A DNA stretch of 64,000 nt, from positions 25,267,937 through 25,331,936 of the forward strand of contig OY978530.1 of the NCBI GenBank assembly GCA_963854835.1, in the 5' to 3' direction. A program made the translations under genes and the position numbers. Origin of the DNA: Megamerina dolium. Lineage: Eukaryota > Arthropoda > Insecta > Diptera > Megamerinidae. The notes beneath the pieces are model-generated. The model made no database searches. It saw only the letters and a list, made by a program, of their open reading frames with translations, and was not told where the DNA came from. This document shows, piece after piece, positions 21,935 to 32,702 of this stretch; position 1 is the first letter of the stretch; each line of letters begins with the position of its first letter.

Positions 21935-22960
21935 GAAATTGCGCTGACGGTTGCCTTTTCTGGTACACAATCGAGCATTGGAGGCGCCCGATCGGAGTGT
22001 AGATGATTTGCGCGGTAACAAGATTCGCATTGGAGGCGCAATGATTCTACTGGCAGTCTATTTTCGACAAACGCTCCCTGTCATTCCGCGATCAAAGTCA
22101 ACCAATCAAATCAACGTTTGCTCATGTGCGGCAGTTTGTTGTGTCATGGCAGCCAAGCTTGCAATATACAATACATTACCGATATGATTTGAGCCAAATG
22201 TTCCGTTGTTGGCTTTCCAACCAAATTACATTTAAAACACTTTGATGAAAGAGATTGACGACCGATGTGTCTGGTGGAACTAGCGAAATGTTTTTTATGC
22301 TTTCCATTCATCCGAGATCAGAAATCACATTGGTGGCTGCCTCTTATGGGATTGCAACCACGTTGTTTGAATGTGGGTAAACGGCTTATTCTGTGCTGAA
22401 GCTCCGATTCAATTTAACTGACTGCAACGTTTCAACTAAATCCGTATTGGCAATTGTTGCAGAGTTGTAAGGCTATCCCAGAGATGAATGCAGAATGGTA
22501 TACAAACGAGCATTGGAGGCACTCGATAGGAGTATGAATGATATGCGCAGTTATATGAGACGCTTTGGAGGCGCAATGATTCTACTGGCAATGAAATCAA
22601 CGCTTGTCTTAAGTTTTCGTATTTGTGGCGATATGGGAAGCTACGGTTGACACGAATACGCAAGTTGCGCTGCAAATCGAATCAATAGTGCACGATTAGC
22701 AATGAAAAAGTTACAGTAGACCATTTCACAACGCCAAAAGAACTCATTACGAATGTGTTCCCAAACATCCCCCAGAATTACGTGAACCATGATTGGTTGA
22801 GCACTCGTGTGATTTTCGCAGCGAAAAATGGATGTCGATGATATGAAATCTTTACTTGCCTGTATGACTAATCTAGACGAAGCAACCAATTATTCAACGA
22901 AGTTCCTGAATTCATTATATTTGCCACGATTACCACCACATAATTTCCGCTGACTCAAAT
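21935..22960 (+). pseudogene. Helitron helicase fragments (two partial copies)
   Basis: Two copies of the PIF1-like helicase segment of Rep/helicase proteins. Piece 1 (21965-22190) encodes RALEAPDRSVDDLRGN, IGGAMILLA and FRQTLPVIPRSKSTNQIN, the motif after Walker B. Piece 2 (22340-22955) begins earlier, VAASYGIATTLFECG, and passes ECRMVYKRALEALDRSMNDM and a second GGAMILLA. After a deletion it continues with LWRYGKLRLTRIRKL, TPKELITNVFPNIPQNYVNH and DWLSTRVIFAAKN, then LNSLYLPRLPPHNFR. Frameshifts and stops are frequent. The Rep domain and Helitron ends (TC...CTRR with hairpin) were not found. Confidence 0.8.
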
Positions 22961-23029
22961 CTACTTCAATGTAAGGCAATTTCCGATTGACGTTACATTC
23001 GCTTTACGTTCAAAAAACGTTGGGAAGTA

Positions 23030-23700
23030 AATAAGCCTTTTTCCATTGTCAATGCTGTGTAGCCCAAACAGTGCGTATATGAAAAGAAGTTTCTTTCATC
23101 TTTTCTGACGAAATTTTCATCCCGCGGGCTATGTCACCAAGCAAACTGTAGCATCTGGGAATCGGAAAACCCGCACGCGATTGTCGGTCGAAAAGTCAAT
23201 GCATCCTCAGAAAGTAACAGTTTGGTGCGGATTTTGGGGCGGTGGCATCATTGGGCCAATATCCCAAAAGAATACCACAAATTAAGAAATTTCAACCTAT
23301 TGTAGTTTAATTTTATGTATGCTGAAAAACAACGTTCCGTGCTTCATTTCATCATCACAATGGCCACCAAATTCACCGGATGCAAATCCATTAGATATTT
23401 GTGTCTGGGGTATTTTGAAAAGTAAGGTTGGCACTTCGTTCAGCATGGGCCAAAATACTGCAAATTTAATTGGGGCGTGTGATGATTTCATCTGAGGTTT
23501 GCAGACCATAGTACAATATAAAGGTGGCCATATCCAAACCCGTTTACAAAATCTTTTAAAAAATATATTTGGAAACAAATTTGGTCAATAAATAAAAAAA
23601 TCAAACTCAAATACAAAAAAAAAACAGCCACAATAAATTCGATGTTTGCTACCTCTGACAACATTTGTGGAGATTATCAAAAAAGAACATAGACAATATC
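23030..23700 (+). pseudogene. Mariner-like transposase 3' half and terminus
   Basis: Encodes SFIFSDE (first catalytic Asp), IWESENPHAIV, HPQKVTVWCGFWGGGIIGP and WPPNSPDANPLDICVWGILK, the motif block around the third catalytic Asp of a Tc1/mariner branch. The pieces lie in different frames. About 95 bp at the right end recur inverted at 20300-20385 and are probably a long terminal inverted repeat. The second catalytic Asp could not be located, so the DDxD class is unassigned. Confidence 0.7.
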
Positions 23701-23773
23701 AAAATATTTATATTTATTCGAATGGAAGCAGCTAAAATAAAAAATAAATATGTGTCACTTATAGCCCTTAACG

Positions 23774-23959
23774 TGTAACGTCGGGTAACTGCCGAAACTG
23801 ACATTTTCCACGTTTTCGTTTGTTTAAACAGTTATATTGTTTAAACAAATTAAAAAGCGATTGATGCTTAAAATAGAATCCTCAATAAAGTTTCGTGAAT
23901 TTTTTTTAAATTTTTTGAAAACTGTTACGGTCACTGACAAGTGACCAGACGTTACACAG
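23774..23959. mobile_element. Candidate small MITE
   Basis: GTGTAACGTC at 23774-23783 and GACGTTACAC at 23950-23959 form a perfect 10-bp inverted pair, extended by GG/CC with one extra base. The 186-bp interval has no coding potential and contains a central hairpin. No target-site duplication is evident, so this is tentative. Confidence 0.35.
23819..23849. repeat. Perfect 12-bp hairpin
   Basis: TTTGTTTAAACA (23819-23830) and TGTTTAAACAAA (23838-23849) around a 7-nt loop; each arm contains the palindrome GTTTAAAC. Confidence 0.7.
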
Positions 23960-23992
23960 AAAAGGTACGAAAAAGGACTTTATATGGCAAAG

Positions 23993-24302
23993 GATAAGCC
24001 CCAAATGGCTCTTTGGCTGAGCTTCTCTTCCAGTTACTGTAGTGTTAAATTTTGGACAGTACAGGGACCTACTTACATTAGCCGGTTGCGAACGGCAGAA
24101 CCCTTGTTACACCACTTATTCTGAGCTTTGCCACAGAACTATTTAAATTTTTTTTTTTGGCAAATTTACTGTTGTAAGAATTACTAATTGCTTACCGACA
24201 GGTAAGTACCGTTCGAAAGAAAAATCCTTTTGATATTAAAGTTGTGCTTCAGCCGGAGATTGAACCCACGACCTACAGATCGCGCTAATAACTGAGCACT
24301 CC
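23993..24302 (-). mobile_element. tRNA-derived SINE, near full-length copy S2
   Basis: Reading on the minus strand: a tRNA-like head with a B box (complement of GAGATTGAACCCACGA, 24275-24290) and a degraded A box near 24290-24302. A body of about 200 bp follows (TTTCTTTCGAACGGTACTTA), then a tail ending GCCAAAGAGCCATTTGGGGC. The body aligns over its whole length with copy S3 at 38075-38429. The anticodon-arm region is partly deleted. Confidence 0.85.
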
Positions 24303-24975
24303 AGATGGAATAAGTTTATTGCTCGAAGTCCAGCTGATTTTGTTTTTCAATTTGGTTGCAAGGTTGTGGAATTATTTTGCAAATTCTCGCGGCAAAGGTC
24401 GATGGGGTTGAAGCAATCATCAAACGATAAGTTTGGTAAGTGACAAAAATATAAATGTCAAATATAGTGTCATTAATCCCCTTTCTTTTTATGAAAATGT
24501 TCGAAATATCATCTTTGGAGTTAATTTAACATACATTTCCTCAGATCAAATAGACAAGTTTTCTACTTTGTTAACTGAAAAGTGGAAACAGTTAACGAAA
24601 GTTCCTGGCATACATCAAGTTCAATATTTACCATGCAGCGAAGCGAATTTCTTATATATCTTATCTTGTTCTAATTATTATACTAAAATATAAAATAAAT
24701 TCGACATAAAATTCATTACATTCATTACATTAAAATTTCGTTTAAAATCAGTTTTCACGAAAAATTGTTCAATGGAAATGTAACGTAACGCTATGTAATC
24801 TCATGTCAAATACTTCGGCTGTTAAAAAAACAGGAAAGATTTTTACATTACTACAAAAAATTTTCTACAAATAGTCTTGCACAATTTATTTTAATTTTTA
24901 ACATTTTGTTATACAAATGTCACGGCACGTCAGAAAGGAAATGACGAGAAGTATTTTGGGAATAATGTAACCATT
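24303..24975. other. No known gene; one unrecognised 86-codon ORF
   Basis: The plus-strand frame 24433-24693 encodes 86 residues with a stretch reading SDQIDKFSTLLTEKWKQLTK. This looks protein-like and could come from a transposon or a zinc-finger-associated host gene, but I do not recognise it. Flanking sequence is AT-rich without repeats. Confidence 0.3.
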
Positions 24976-25133
24976 TTAGAGTACATATCGACGAAGTGAA
25001 AGCGCCAGCAGTACAAGAATGACATATTCCTGCGAATCGTCATGAGTCTAGGAGCTTCCTTGGCTTTTGTACCTACTACAAACGATTTGTTCCTGGTTTT
25101 GCTAACATTGCCAGCAGTTCACATGAATTAATT
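24976..25133 (+). pseudogene. Gypsy RT C-terminal scrap
   Basis: Encodes SRSFLGFCTYYKRFVPGFAN then IASSSHELI, the conserved end of Ty3/Gypsy RT just before RNase H. A TGA near 25020 interrupts it. It points in the opposite direction to the neighbouring Gypsy fragment. Confidence 0.8.
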
Positions 25134-25139
25134 TCCCAA

Positions 25140-26165
25140 CACGATAATGTCATCGGCGTACACTAAGAACATTTTTCAGGGTAGTCGTCTTAGTACACGT
25201 TTAGCTTTCTGTAATCCACACAGAACCGAGTGCTTCCATTCTTCTCTTTTACCAACACAACTGGGACTCCATGGACTCCCTTATGGTTCAATAACACCTT
25301 GTTTCTGCACATCGATAATCAGTTCAATGGCCAATAAAACTTGTCGTGGTTTTTGACATATTGATCCAGAATCTCCGATGTCAATGAAATGCTTCACGAT
25401 GGTTGTTCGTCAGCCAGCACTCCCATTAAATGAAAATATTAAACTGTAGTTCTGCAATAGTTATAACTTTTTTTCCTTTTGATGTTTGGTAAGCACACCT
25501 GCCCATTCTTCTATCTGTGCTTTTAATTCCGCTATAATGGTTCCTGATCTTTCGCTTTTCATCGACGACCCTTTTCAAAATCTACCACGGCAGTAACTTC
25601 CTGGCAATGAGCAATCACCATTCCACAATTGTAGATGTATTAGTTGGATTTAGTATTATATCACCGGTATCATTCCATTTGCTTTAGGTTCCACTAACGT
25701 CTTAGCAAGTATGATGCTTTTATTCGTTATGTCTATATTCGCTTACACTACCCACAACTTGCTCGTCCCATCATCCACATTCATCTGTGCCCAAATCACT
25801 GATTCTGATTTTGCCGGAACCTCTTGGCGTTGACATGCCAGTATTCGTTTGATCTTTCCACTACGCTTGTAACCGATGTTCAATGGTAACTCGACATTTG
25901 TATAGCGCAATATCCGTTGAATTAAATCAAATCTTTAAATCCATTATCAATCATGAAATCAACGCCAATCATTACGTCATCGATGATGTCTCCTCAATGA
26001 AGTCATGTCCCCGCATGAAATTTTAAATAAATACTCGTTTCATAATGTTACCCAGCATCTGTACAGCCTCACATGTTGCCGTACGCAATTTTAATCCCCT
26101 AAAGGCTCAAAACTCCTTACAAATCGCTCTTCGTTATAGAATGTGATGCACCAGTATACAGGGTC
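25140..26165 (-). pseudogene. Gypsy protease-RT remnant
   Basis: On the minus strand, YTGASHS near 26160 resembles the active site of a Gypsy aspartic protease, with Y in place of the catalytic Asp. The middle (25900-25500) is frame-shattered. At 25370-25200 the RT start is clear: VPVVLVKEKNGSTRFCVDYR then KLNV, followed by a stop. The sequence ends at about 25140. With the RT scrap on the other strand at 24976-25133 it suggests an inversion or two separate insertions. Confidence 0.65.
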
Positions 26166-26204
26166 CAGTTTTCCATCGATAGTCAAACTGATTTTTTTTA
26201 TTAA

Positions 26205-26925
26205 TTCTTCTTCTTCTTATGTGGCTATAACAACCGATGATCGATTTAGGCCGAACATATAATGCGCCGACAGTTTTCTCTGTTCTTCGCTAAAACGCAG
26301 AAGAAGAGAAAGACCAAACCTCCTCGTCTTCCAGCGGGTCTCTTCGCTGGAGCGTCTTCTCGCATTTGTCCGACATGATCCAGCCATTAACTATGTCAAT
26401 GTCAGCATACAACTCATACAGCTCATCGTGGTACCTCATTCGATACTCGCCATGAACGCAAATAGGTCCGAAGATCCTGCGCAGGACTTTTCTCTAGAAA
26501 ACTCCAAGCATCCTCTCATCCGCGGTGGAAATGGTCCAGGCTTCTGCGCCATATGTAAGGACAGGAATAATGAGGGACTTGTAGAGTGTGATTTTCGGTC
26601 TTCGAGAGAGGGCTCGACTACTTAATTGCTTACTCAGCCCAAAGTAACACCTGTTAGCAAGAGTACGCATGATCTCCCGGATTACGTCATTACAGTTGTT
26701 GGTGCTGGTTTCAAGATTGACGAAGTCCTTGACCACCTCGAAAGTGTAATTGTCAACAGTGATGTGTTGTCCAAGACGCCGGGACTTTTTGTTTGTTGAT
26801 ACTAGGTACTTCGTCTTGCCCTCGCTTACCGTAAGACCCATTCGACGTAACTCTCGTTCCAATTCAGAGAATGCTGCTCTGACTGCTCGCGAGTTGATAC
26901 CGATTATTTTCTTAATGGCATCATA
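26205..26925 (-). pseudogene. Non-LTR RT C-terminus with simple-repeat tail
   Basis: The minus frame 26862-26494 encodes GLTVSEGKTKYLVSTNKKS, NRCYFGLSKQL and KSLIIPVLTYGAEAWTISTA. After a TAG it continues KVLRRIFGPICVHGEYRMRY, DELYELYADIDIV, down to about 26330. It belongs to the same family as 7640-8440. The 3' end reads AAGAAGAAGAAG then AATTAATAAA at about 26205-26220, a short-repeat tail typical of this element type. The YADD box lies just upstream and is lost. Dead 5'-truncated copy. Confidence 0.8.
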
Positions 26926-27748
26926 AATTTCGTCTATATGTTCTTTCAGTTATGTGACTTTTTCATTAATTACTCCAGAAACTTGCTAAAGTCAATTCCT
27001 CTTGATTTGAGTTAACCTCTAACTCAAATCAACCCTGTTCTACACCTAACTACACCTCTTATTTTGTACTAGCTATATGGAACAACAATTTAATTAATAA
27101 ATTCTTCTGTATACACGCACTCTTTAAAGCATTTGCTTCTTTGTATTGTAGTTATCGTGTTGTTGCCTCTGCGGCTATCGAAATTGAATTCGTCAACAAA
27201 CTCGCCCTATTTATAATCTGTGGTAACAATATAGAATCTTCTTTTATAATTATAGTTTGTTCCCTTTCTTCCGGAACAAGTTCAGAATTGCCCACTTAAA
27301 GGGAAAAAAAATTTGTCTTCCTATAGAGCCTATTTTTGTGAATATAAAAAACCAAAAATTGTTAGTCGCTAACGCCCATATAAGGCGTGGCTCAAGGTCA
27401 AAGTTCAAATTTTCGATCGAAATTACTCAATAAATTCGCAATTTTTCCTTACAAAATAGGTATCAAATATCTTTAATATCTTTTCAGTGATATACTCGTA
27501 TAACATTTATAGCCTATTTAAATATTTTAAAAATTATGATCAAAATAAGACAATTGAAAAATATTTTTTTTTAAATCGATTTTTTTCGAAATTAATTAAC
27601 TTGTAAAAGAACCTTTTCAATGGCATCTAAAACATATTTTTAGAAAACGCTTAGATATTTTAAATTTTCTTTTTTAAGTTGATTCTTCATGAAATTTTTC
27701 AAAACAAATGGCTTTCGATGGAATTACCTGTATGTCTTCAAATTTAGT
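26926..27748. other. No gene recognised
   Basis: AT-rich sequence with long A/T runs between 27300 and 27700; no coding motif, terminal repeat or RNA gene seen. Confidence 0.35.
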
Positions 27749-27950
27749 TTCGCGACCATCAGTATTTTCGGATTTAGGTATTTCTTGATAGTCGGATTTC
27801 GGCCGGGCGCAAAAAAAATAAATAATGGCCGGCTTCGCGACCATCAGTATTTTTAGATAAGTTTCTTGATAGACGGCCTTCGACCGGGCGCAAAAAAATA
27901 ACTCTTATAGACCCGACGCCGGATTCGCGACCATTAATATTTCACAAAAA
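27749..27950. repeat. Tandem repeat, period about 85-90 bp
   Basis: TTCGCGACCATCAGTATTTT recurs at 27749 and 27834, and with one change at 27924. Each unit carries TTCTTGATAG and, in the first two, CGGCCGGGCGCAAAAAAA or a close variant. The GC-rich core stands out from the AT-rich surroundings. About 2.3 units are present. Confidence 0.75.
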
Positions 27951-28107
27951 GTCCTTTTAAGTAAGTAATTTTTATTATTCTACTTTAATTTCATATTTTT
28001 CTACATTTGTAAATTCAACAAAAAATGGCTGTAGCGGATTATAAGCGAACCAGCCATCTTGAAAAAACGCTTAAGCACATCAATATTACTATGCTTGCAA
28101 TATTTTA

Positions 28108-28300
28108 GAAGCATGCATTTTGCAAATACCCATCGAAGTGGCGCTTACTTCTGTGATATTGGGACATGAAGTGCTTGATATGCCTCCACAGCCCTTCAAA
28201 TGTGTTGGTGTGCTGAAAAGTTTCGGTGTCTCTAAAGTTTATGGAGTGGTTCATTTTTTAGTGTACAAAACCCTCCTCCGATAAACAGTCGTATGCCCTA
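28108..28300 (-). pseudogene. Merlin-like (ISXO2/IS1595-type) transposase C-terminus
   Basis: The minus strand encodes AYDCLSEEGFVH, a stop, then KMNHSINFRDTETFQHTNTF and EGLWRHIKHFMSQYHRSKRH with FDGYLQNACF. The order VNHS..NF, HTN.(F/I)E..W...K, then (H/Y)..YL is characteristic of ISXO2-like DDE transposases such as eukaryotic Merlin. Only the region around the third catalytic residue survives and one stop interrupts it. No termini were found. Confidence 0.6.
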
Positions 28301-28379
28301 AAAAAAACTGTTATTAATTGACTAAGTTTTTGTTTGCTCATTCGCTGTTTGCAGTCCTGGCTTAAGAATATGCTAAACA

Positions 28380-28888
28380 AATGTCCGACACCATAATGCA
28401 AGTCAAAGAGAATGAAGAACATCTGCTGAACCTAATTAAAAACTCAGACGTCGGTTGTTCATTCAACGATCAATATTGTAAAGCAGGATCAAAAGGCAGT
28501 CAAAAGAAAATTCGAAGACATCAACCAACAAATCAACGCAATATTTAACAGAATCCGCAATGATAGTGACGAAATATATCAAAATAAAATATTTCGTATG
28601 TTTTTGGCAATGCCTACTCAACTCACATTAATCGCTGAAAATCTACAACGAATGCAGTCATCTATATTGAATGTCCTAACAGATACTCACCATGGCAAAA
28701 TAAGTCCACTACTCCTCTCACCGAATCAACTACAACGTGAAATGAGCAAAATTAAGTTTCACTTATCGCCATCATTGGAGCTTCCTGTTGACCAAGAGAA
28801 CTTGCTGCAGTTGTACCAGCTTATGAAAGTAAAAGGAGGACTTACAAATAATCACGTGGTCTTCAGTCTCACCTTACCATATTGTTAA
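28380..28888 (+). pseudogene. LTR-retroelement Env scrap
   Basis: The frame 28598-28888, and its continuation upstream in a neighbouring frame (FEDINQQINAIFNRIRND), resembles the middle of the membrane subunit of insect retroelement envelopes related to baculovirus F. Cues are LQRMQSSILNVLTDTHHGKI, then SPLLLSPNQLQREM and HVVFSLTLPYC. No cleavage site, signal peptide or membrane anchor is present. It differs from the Env at 14356-15655, so it comes from another element. Confidence 0.6.
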
Positions 28889-29327
28889 ATCACATTTTTC
28901 ACAATAGGCATTAATCGATTCTGCGTGCAAATGTTATTGAATTAATTTAGTAAAATACTTATGTAAGAATTTTCCCACAGAATGTGAAATTACAGAATAA
29001 GCACTTTTATTGTATAAAATAACAACAATTAATCAATAAAAATCATTCAGTGTTTAACCACAAACAAGTGTGAATCAAATCCGTTTGGAGTACACCTATT
29101 ACGGAACAAATACATTTTTACAATTTATTAAATGACGGGGTGAAACTTGTACCTTGCAAATCAGCCGATTGCGACTGGGTAACACTCGCAATTATTTTCG
29201 GTTTATTATTTTCTTATATAAACAATGTATGATTTTCATAGGGTAGCAGCATCACACACAAATGATTGCCATTTAAAAAGATTTTTGACATTTTGTCTTA
29301 AGATTGAGATAAGATTGACTTCATATA
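28889..29327. other. No gene recognised
   Basis: AT-rich sequence up to the TA target of the next element. Nothing supported. Confidence 0.4.
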
Positions 29328-30977
29328 CAGTGGCTCCCAGCTTATTTCGTACAGTGACAGTTTAAAAATTGCTGCAGTCGTAATTCCTAATATAGCAAAA
29401 ATTTGAACAAAATATAAATGCCATTTTTGAAAGGAAGGTTTGTTTTTTATTTTCCAAAATTTACTTTTTCAAAATTTTAGTGTTTGACACTATAAAAAAA
29501 TAAAATAAGAAAAAAATAGGAAAATTCATGTCACAGCTTATTTCGTACAGTCTCTTTAAGTTCAAACTAAAAACAAAGTAAGTTGATTTTAATATTTAGT
29601 ATGACATCCCTTAGCGTTAATGACAGCCTGGAGTCTACTTGGCATTGAATCCACCAATTTTTGAGTGATGTCTGGTGTGATTTTTTTCCATTCCTCCATC
29701 AGTACCTTCTTTAGGTCTTGCTTATTAGAAATCTTGTGTGTTCTTATTTTATTGTCCAAAATAGACTAAAGATTTTCAATCACATTCATGTCAGGTGACT
29801 GTGGTGGTGGAGACATCAAGTGTGAGCAGTTCAAATAAGCCAAGATTGCACAATCCCAGATTTATATTTTGGGTCATTATCTTGGTAATACCGAAATTCT
29901 TCCCGCAAACCCAGTTTGTCTGCACTTTGAAGTAAATTGTTTTTCAGAATCTCGAGGTACTTCATTTTGTCCATTGTTCCCTCAATAAAAACCAATTCAC
30001 CTACTCCGGCTGCTGACATACAGGCCCAAACCATCACGCTACCGCCACCATGCTTCACTGTGGGCTTAAGGTTCTCCTTGTTTAGCTCGGTATTAGCTTT
30101 ACGCCAAACATATGACATTCCGTCCGAGCCAAAAATATTAAACTTAGACTCATCCGCGAAAATAACGGTATTCCAGAACGTAGGAGTATTAATAATATGC
30201 TCTTTGGCGAAGTCAAGTCGGCGTTGTATATTCATTTTCGAAATGAATGGTTTCTTTCGGGCTACTCGACCGTTCAAGTCATGATTGCGCAGCACACGTC
30301 GGACAGTTTCAGCACTGGATGATTTTCCTATTTCACGCTGAACCTCTGCAGCCAACTTCGGAGCGGATAACTTTGGATTTTTCTTAATTTTTCGTACAAT
30401 ATAACGCTCGTCTGATGCGTTGAAAATCTTATTAGGTGCTTCTCTGCCCTTGTTCTCCAACCGATTTTCGCGAACGAAGCGTTGAATGATGTATTGGACA
30501 GTTGAGGCACTTAAATTTGTCATTTCAGCAATTTTTCGCACACTCTGACCTTTCCTAAAATGGTTAATTACCAGTTTACGCTGTTCCATCGTTGTACGAT
30601 GACCCATAAAGCTAAATGTTTAATTTACAGCACTTTAACTATTTAAAATAATAATAATAAAAATTGTTATAATAGTTAAAAAGGTCCAAAAACTCATACA
30701 ATTCAAAAAACTTTGTAACTGCGCGGCAGAATGAAACTTACTTACATTGAAGTTTGTGTACGAAATAAGATGTGAGCTGAAAATCAGCTGATCAATAGTT
30801 TTTCTCTCTTGCATGACAAAAAGAACAATTTTTGGGGTTCCCCGTTTTCTTATTAGGTTTACTAAACACATACATAGACATCTACATTCAAAACTTATCG
30901 ATAAGTTTTTTAGTTTCGATGTTACAGCCATGTACATAAAAATATATACACTGTACGAAATAAGCTGTGAGCCACTG
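29328..30977 (-). mobile_element. Tc1-like element, copy A (1,650 bp)
   Basis: Bounded by TA at 29326-29327 and 30978-30979. Termini start CAGTGGCTCCCAGCTTATTT on the left; the right end is the inverse of CAGTGGCTCACAGCTTATTT. A second copy of the motif lies inside each end (29531-29551 and 30757-30777), giving the IR/DR layout of two transposase sites per end. The single transposase gene reads right to left. The same family recurs inverted at 36491-37996. Confidence 0.95.
29589..30607 (-). pseudogene. Tc1-like DD34E transposase, copy A (frameshift, nonsense)
   Basis: ATG at 30607. The N-terminus has paired HTH motifs (RKLVINHFRKGQSVRKIAEM and ATNLSAST-type region). The catalytic core shows FADESKFNIFGSDG, VKHGGGSVMVWACMSAAGVG, YYQDNDPK and SPDMNVIENL; spacing from the second Asp to Glu is 34 residues, as read in copy B. 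A one-base deletion near 29836 relative to copy B creates a TGA right after QSWLI. A TAG replaces the Trp codon after VIENL near 29765. The end is KGCHTKY at 29589. All three catalytic residues are still encoded, in two frames. Confidence 0.9.
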
Positions 30978-30979
30978 TA

Positions 30980-31563
30980 TCTATAAACACTGTAACGAAA
31001 GTGCAAAATTGAACTTATTTTTTTTTAATATGTAAAGCTAGGCCACCTCAACGTCTTCACAATATGATCATATGTAAGTTTTATTAGTGGTGATTTCGTT
31101 TCAGCCAAAAAATGGCGCATTTTCACTGTCCTCTACTTTTTTCGTGGTCGATTCTATAATAAATGCAAAGAGGTGAGAAAATTCGGTGTTCTAAAAATGG
31201 CACATTTTATTATGAAATGTATGTGCCAGACAAGGATAGATACATGTGTTAATTTGACTTTTTTTTTTGTAGAAAATATTTATGGTAAATTAATAGCAAA
31301 TTATACGAACTTTTAACAAATAATTATTTAAATAACCTGTGCTCTTCAAAAAATACTTATAAGCATTGTTTGAAGTGTTTTGTTGTTCTTTTCTGAATAG
31401 GCAAAAACGTGGATTTTTACAGGGTTGAGTGGAACATTGAACAAATTTTACATGGACAAACGAAACGGTAGAAACGAAATGACCGACCATAATTCATGTA
31501 AAGGCAACTTTTCATTTCTATTCCATTACTAATAATTTTTTTTAATATATACATATGTAACAT
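30980..31563. other. No gene recognised
   Basis: AT-rich sequence between a Tc1-like element and a (TA)n array; no supported feature. Confidence 0.4.
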
Positions 31564-31789
<226 letters not shown>

Positions 31790-31796
31790 TAAGCGT

Positions 31797-32552
31797 GATC
31801 CATTTCGAGGTTCCCTACTTTTTTAAAGAAAAAAACACAGAAAATTCAAATTGAATGGGGAATGTTTACTATCATTTGAAATAACATTCTTTGGTATTTA
31901 TTTTTTGAAGATTATGTCTTTCAAATGTTAGCCGCGGCTACGTCTCAGATGGTCCATTCGTTGAGTCCAATTTTCGATGACTCGTTCGAGCATTTCGACT
32001 GGTAACTGGCGAATGACACGCGTGATGTTTTGCTCCAAGGCCTGATTCGAAGCGGGTTTGTCCGCATAAACTTTAGACTTTACATATCCCCACAGGAAAA
32101 AGTCTAACGGTGTGATATCACTCGATCTTGGTGGACAATCGACCGGCCCAAAACGTGAAATTATCTGCTCACCGAAGTGTTCTCTCAATAAATCCATTGA
32201 TTGATGCGATGTCGCCGAGATCACGAGCTTCAATTTCAGGCATCAAATAGTCGGATATAATCGCACGATAACGGTCGCCATTGACGGTTACGTTCTCACC
32301 GGCATCATTTTTGAAGTCTTCGTGTACACTCTCAGCTACGGCCGCTATATTTTCTTCACTGCGTGCTGAACGTGGTCTATTCGGTCGAATATTATCCAAT
32401 AATGAATGCTGGGTCTCAAGATGGGTAATGGTGTTGCGATTAGTACCCTCAGTAGGCCGATTATGTTGACCATAAGTTGAGCGAAGTGCACGGAACACAT
32501 TCCTGAATTTTCGTAATAAAGTTGAACGATTAGTAAACGTTGTTCAGGAGTA
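31797..32552 (-). pseudogene. rosa-type mariner transposase, copy B
   Basis: The minus strand encodes the HTH-domain end and linker (RSTYGQHNRPTEGTNRNTIT; RPRSARSEENIAAVAESVHE). An internal deletion then leads to GENVTVNGDRYRAIISDYLM, and after a frameshift LLREHFGEQIISRFGPVDCP, SSDITPLDFFLWGY and NWTQRMDHLRRSRG. The stretch with the first catalytic Asp is deleted and the second is lost at the frameshift. The left (3') end, GTGATCCATTTCGAGGTTCC, differs from copies A, C and D, so this is a separate subfamily. The 5' end is cut by a (TA)n array. Confidence 0.8.

Positions 32553-32702
<150 letters not shown>

Noticed and set aside
27749..27950. Tandem repeat as a CpG-island promoter
   Set aside because: Only short GC cores, no downstream gene, and the periodic structure fits a repeat better.
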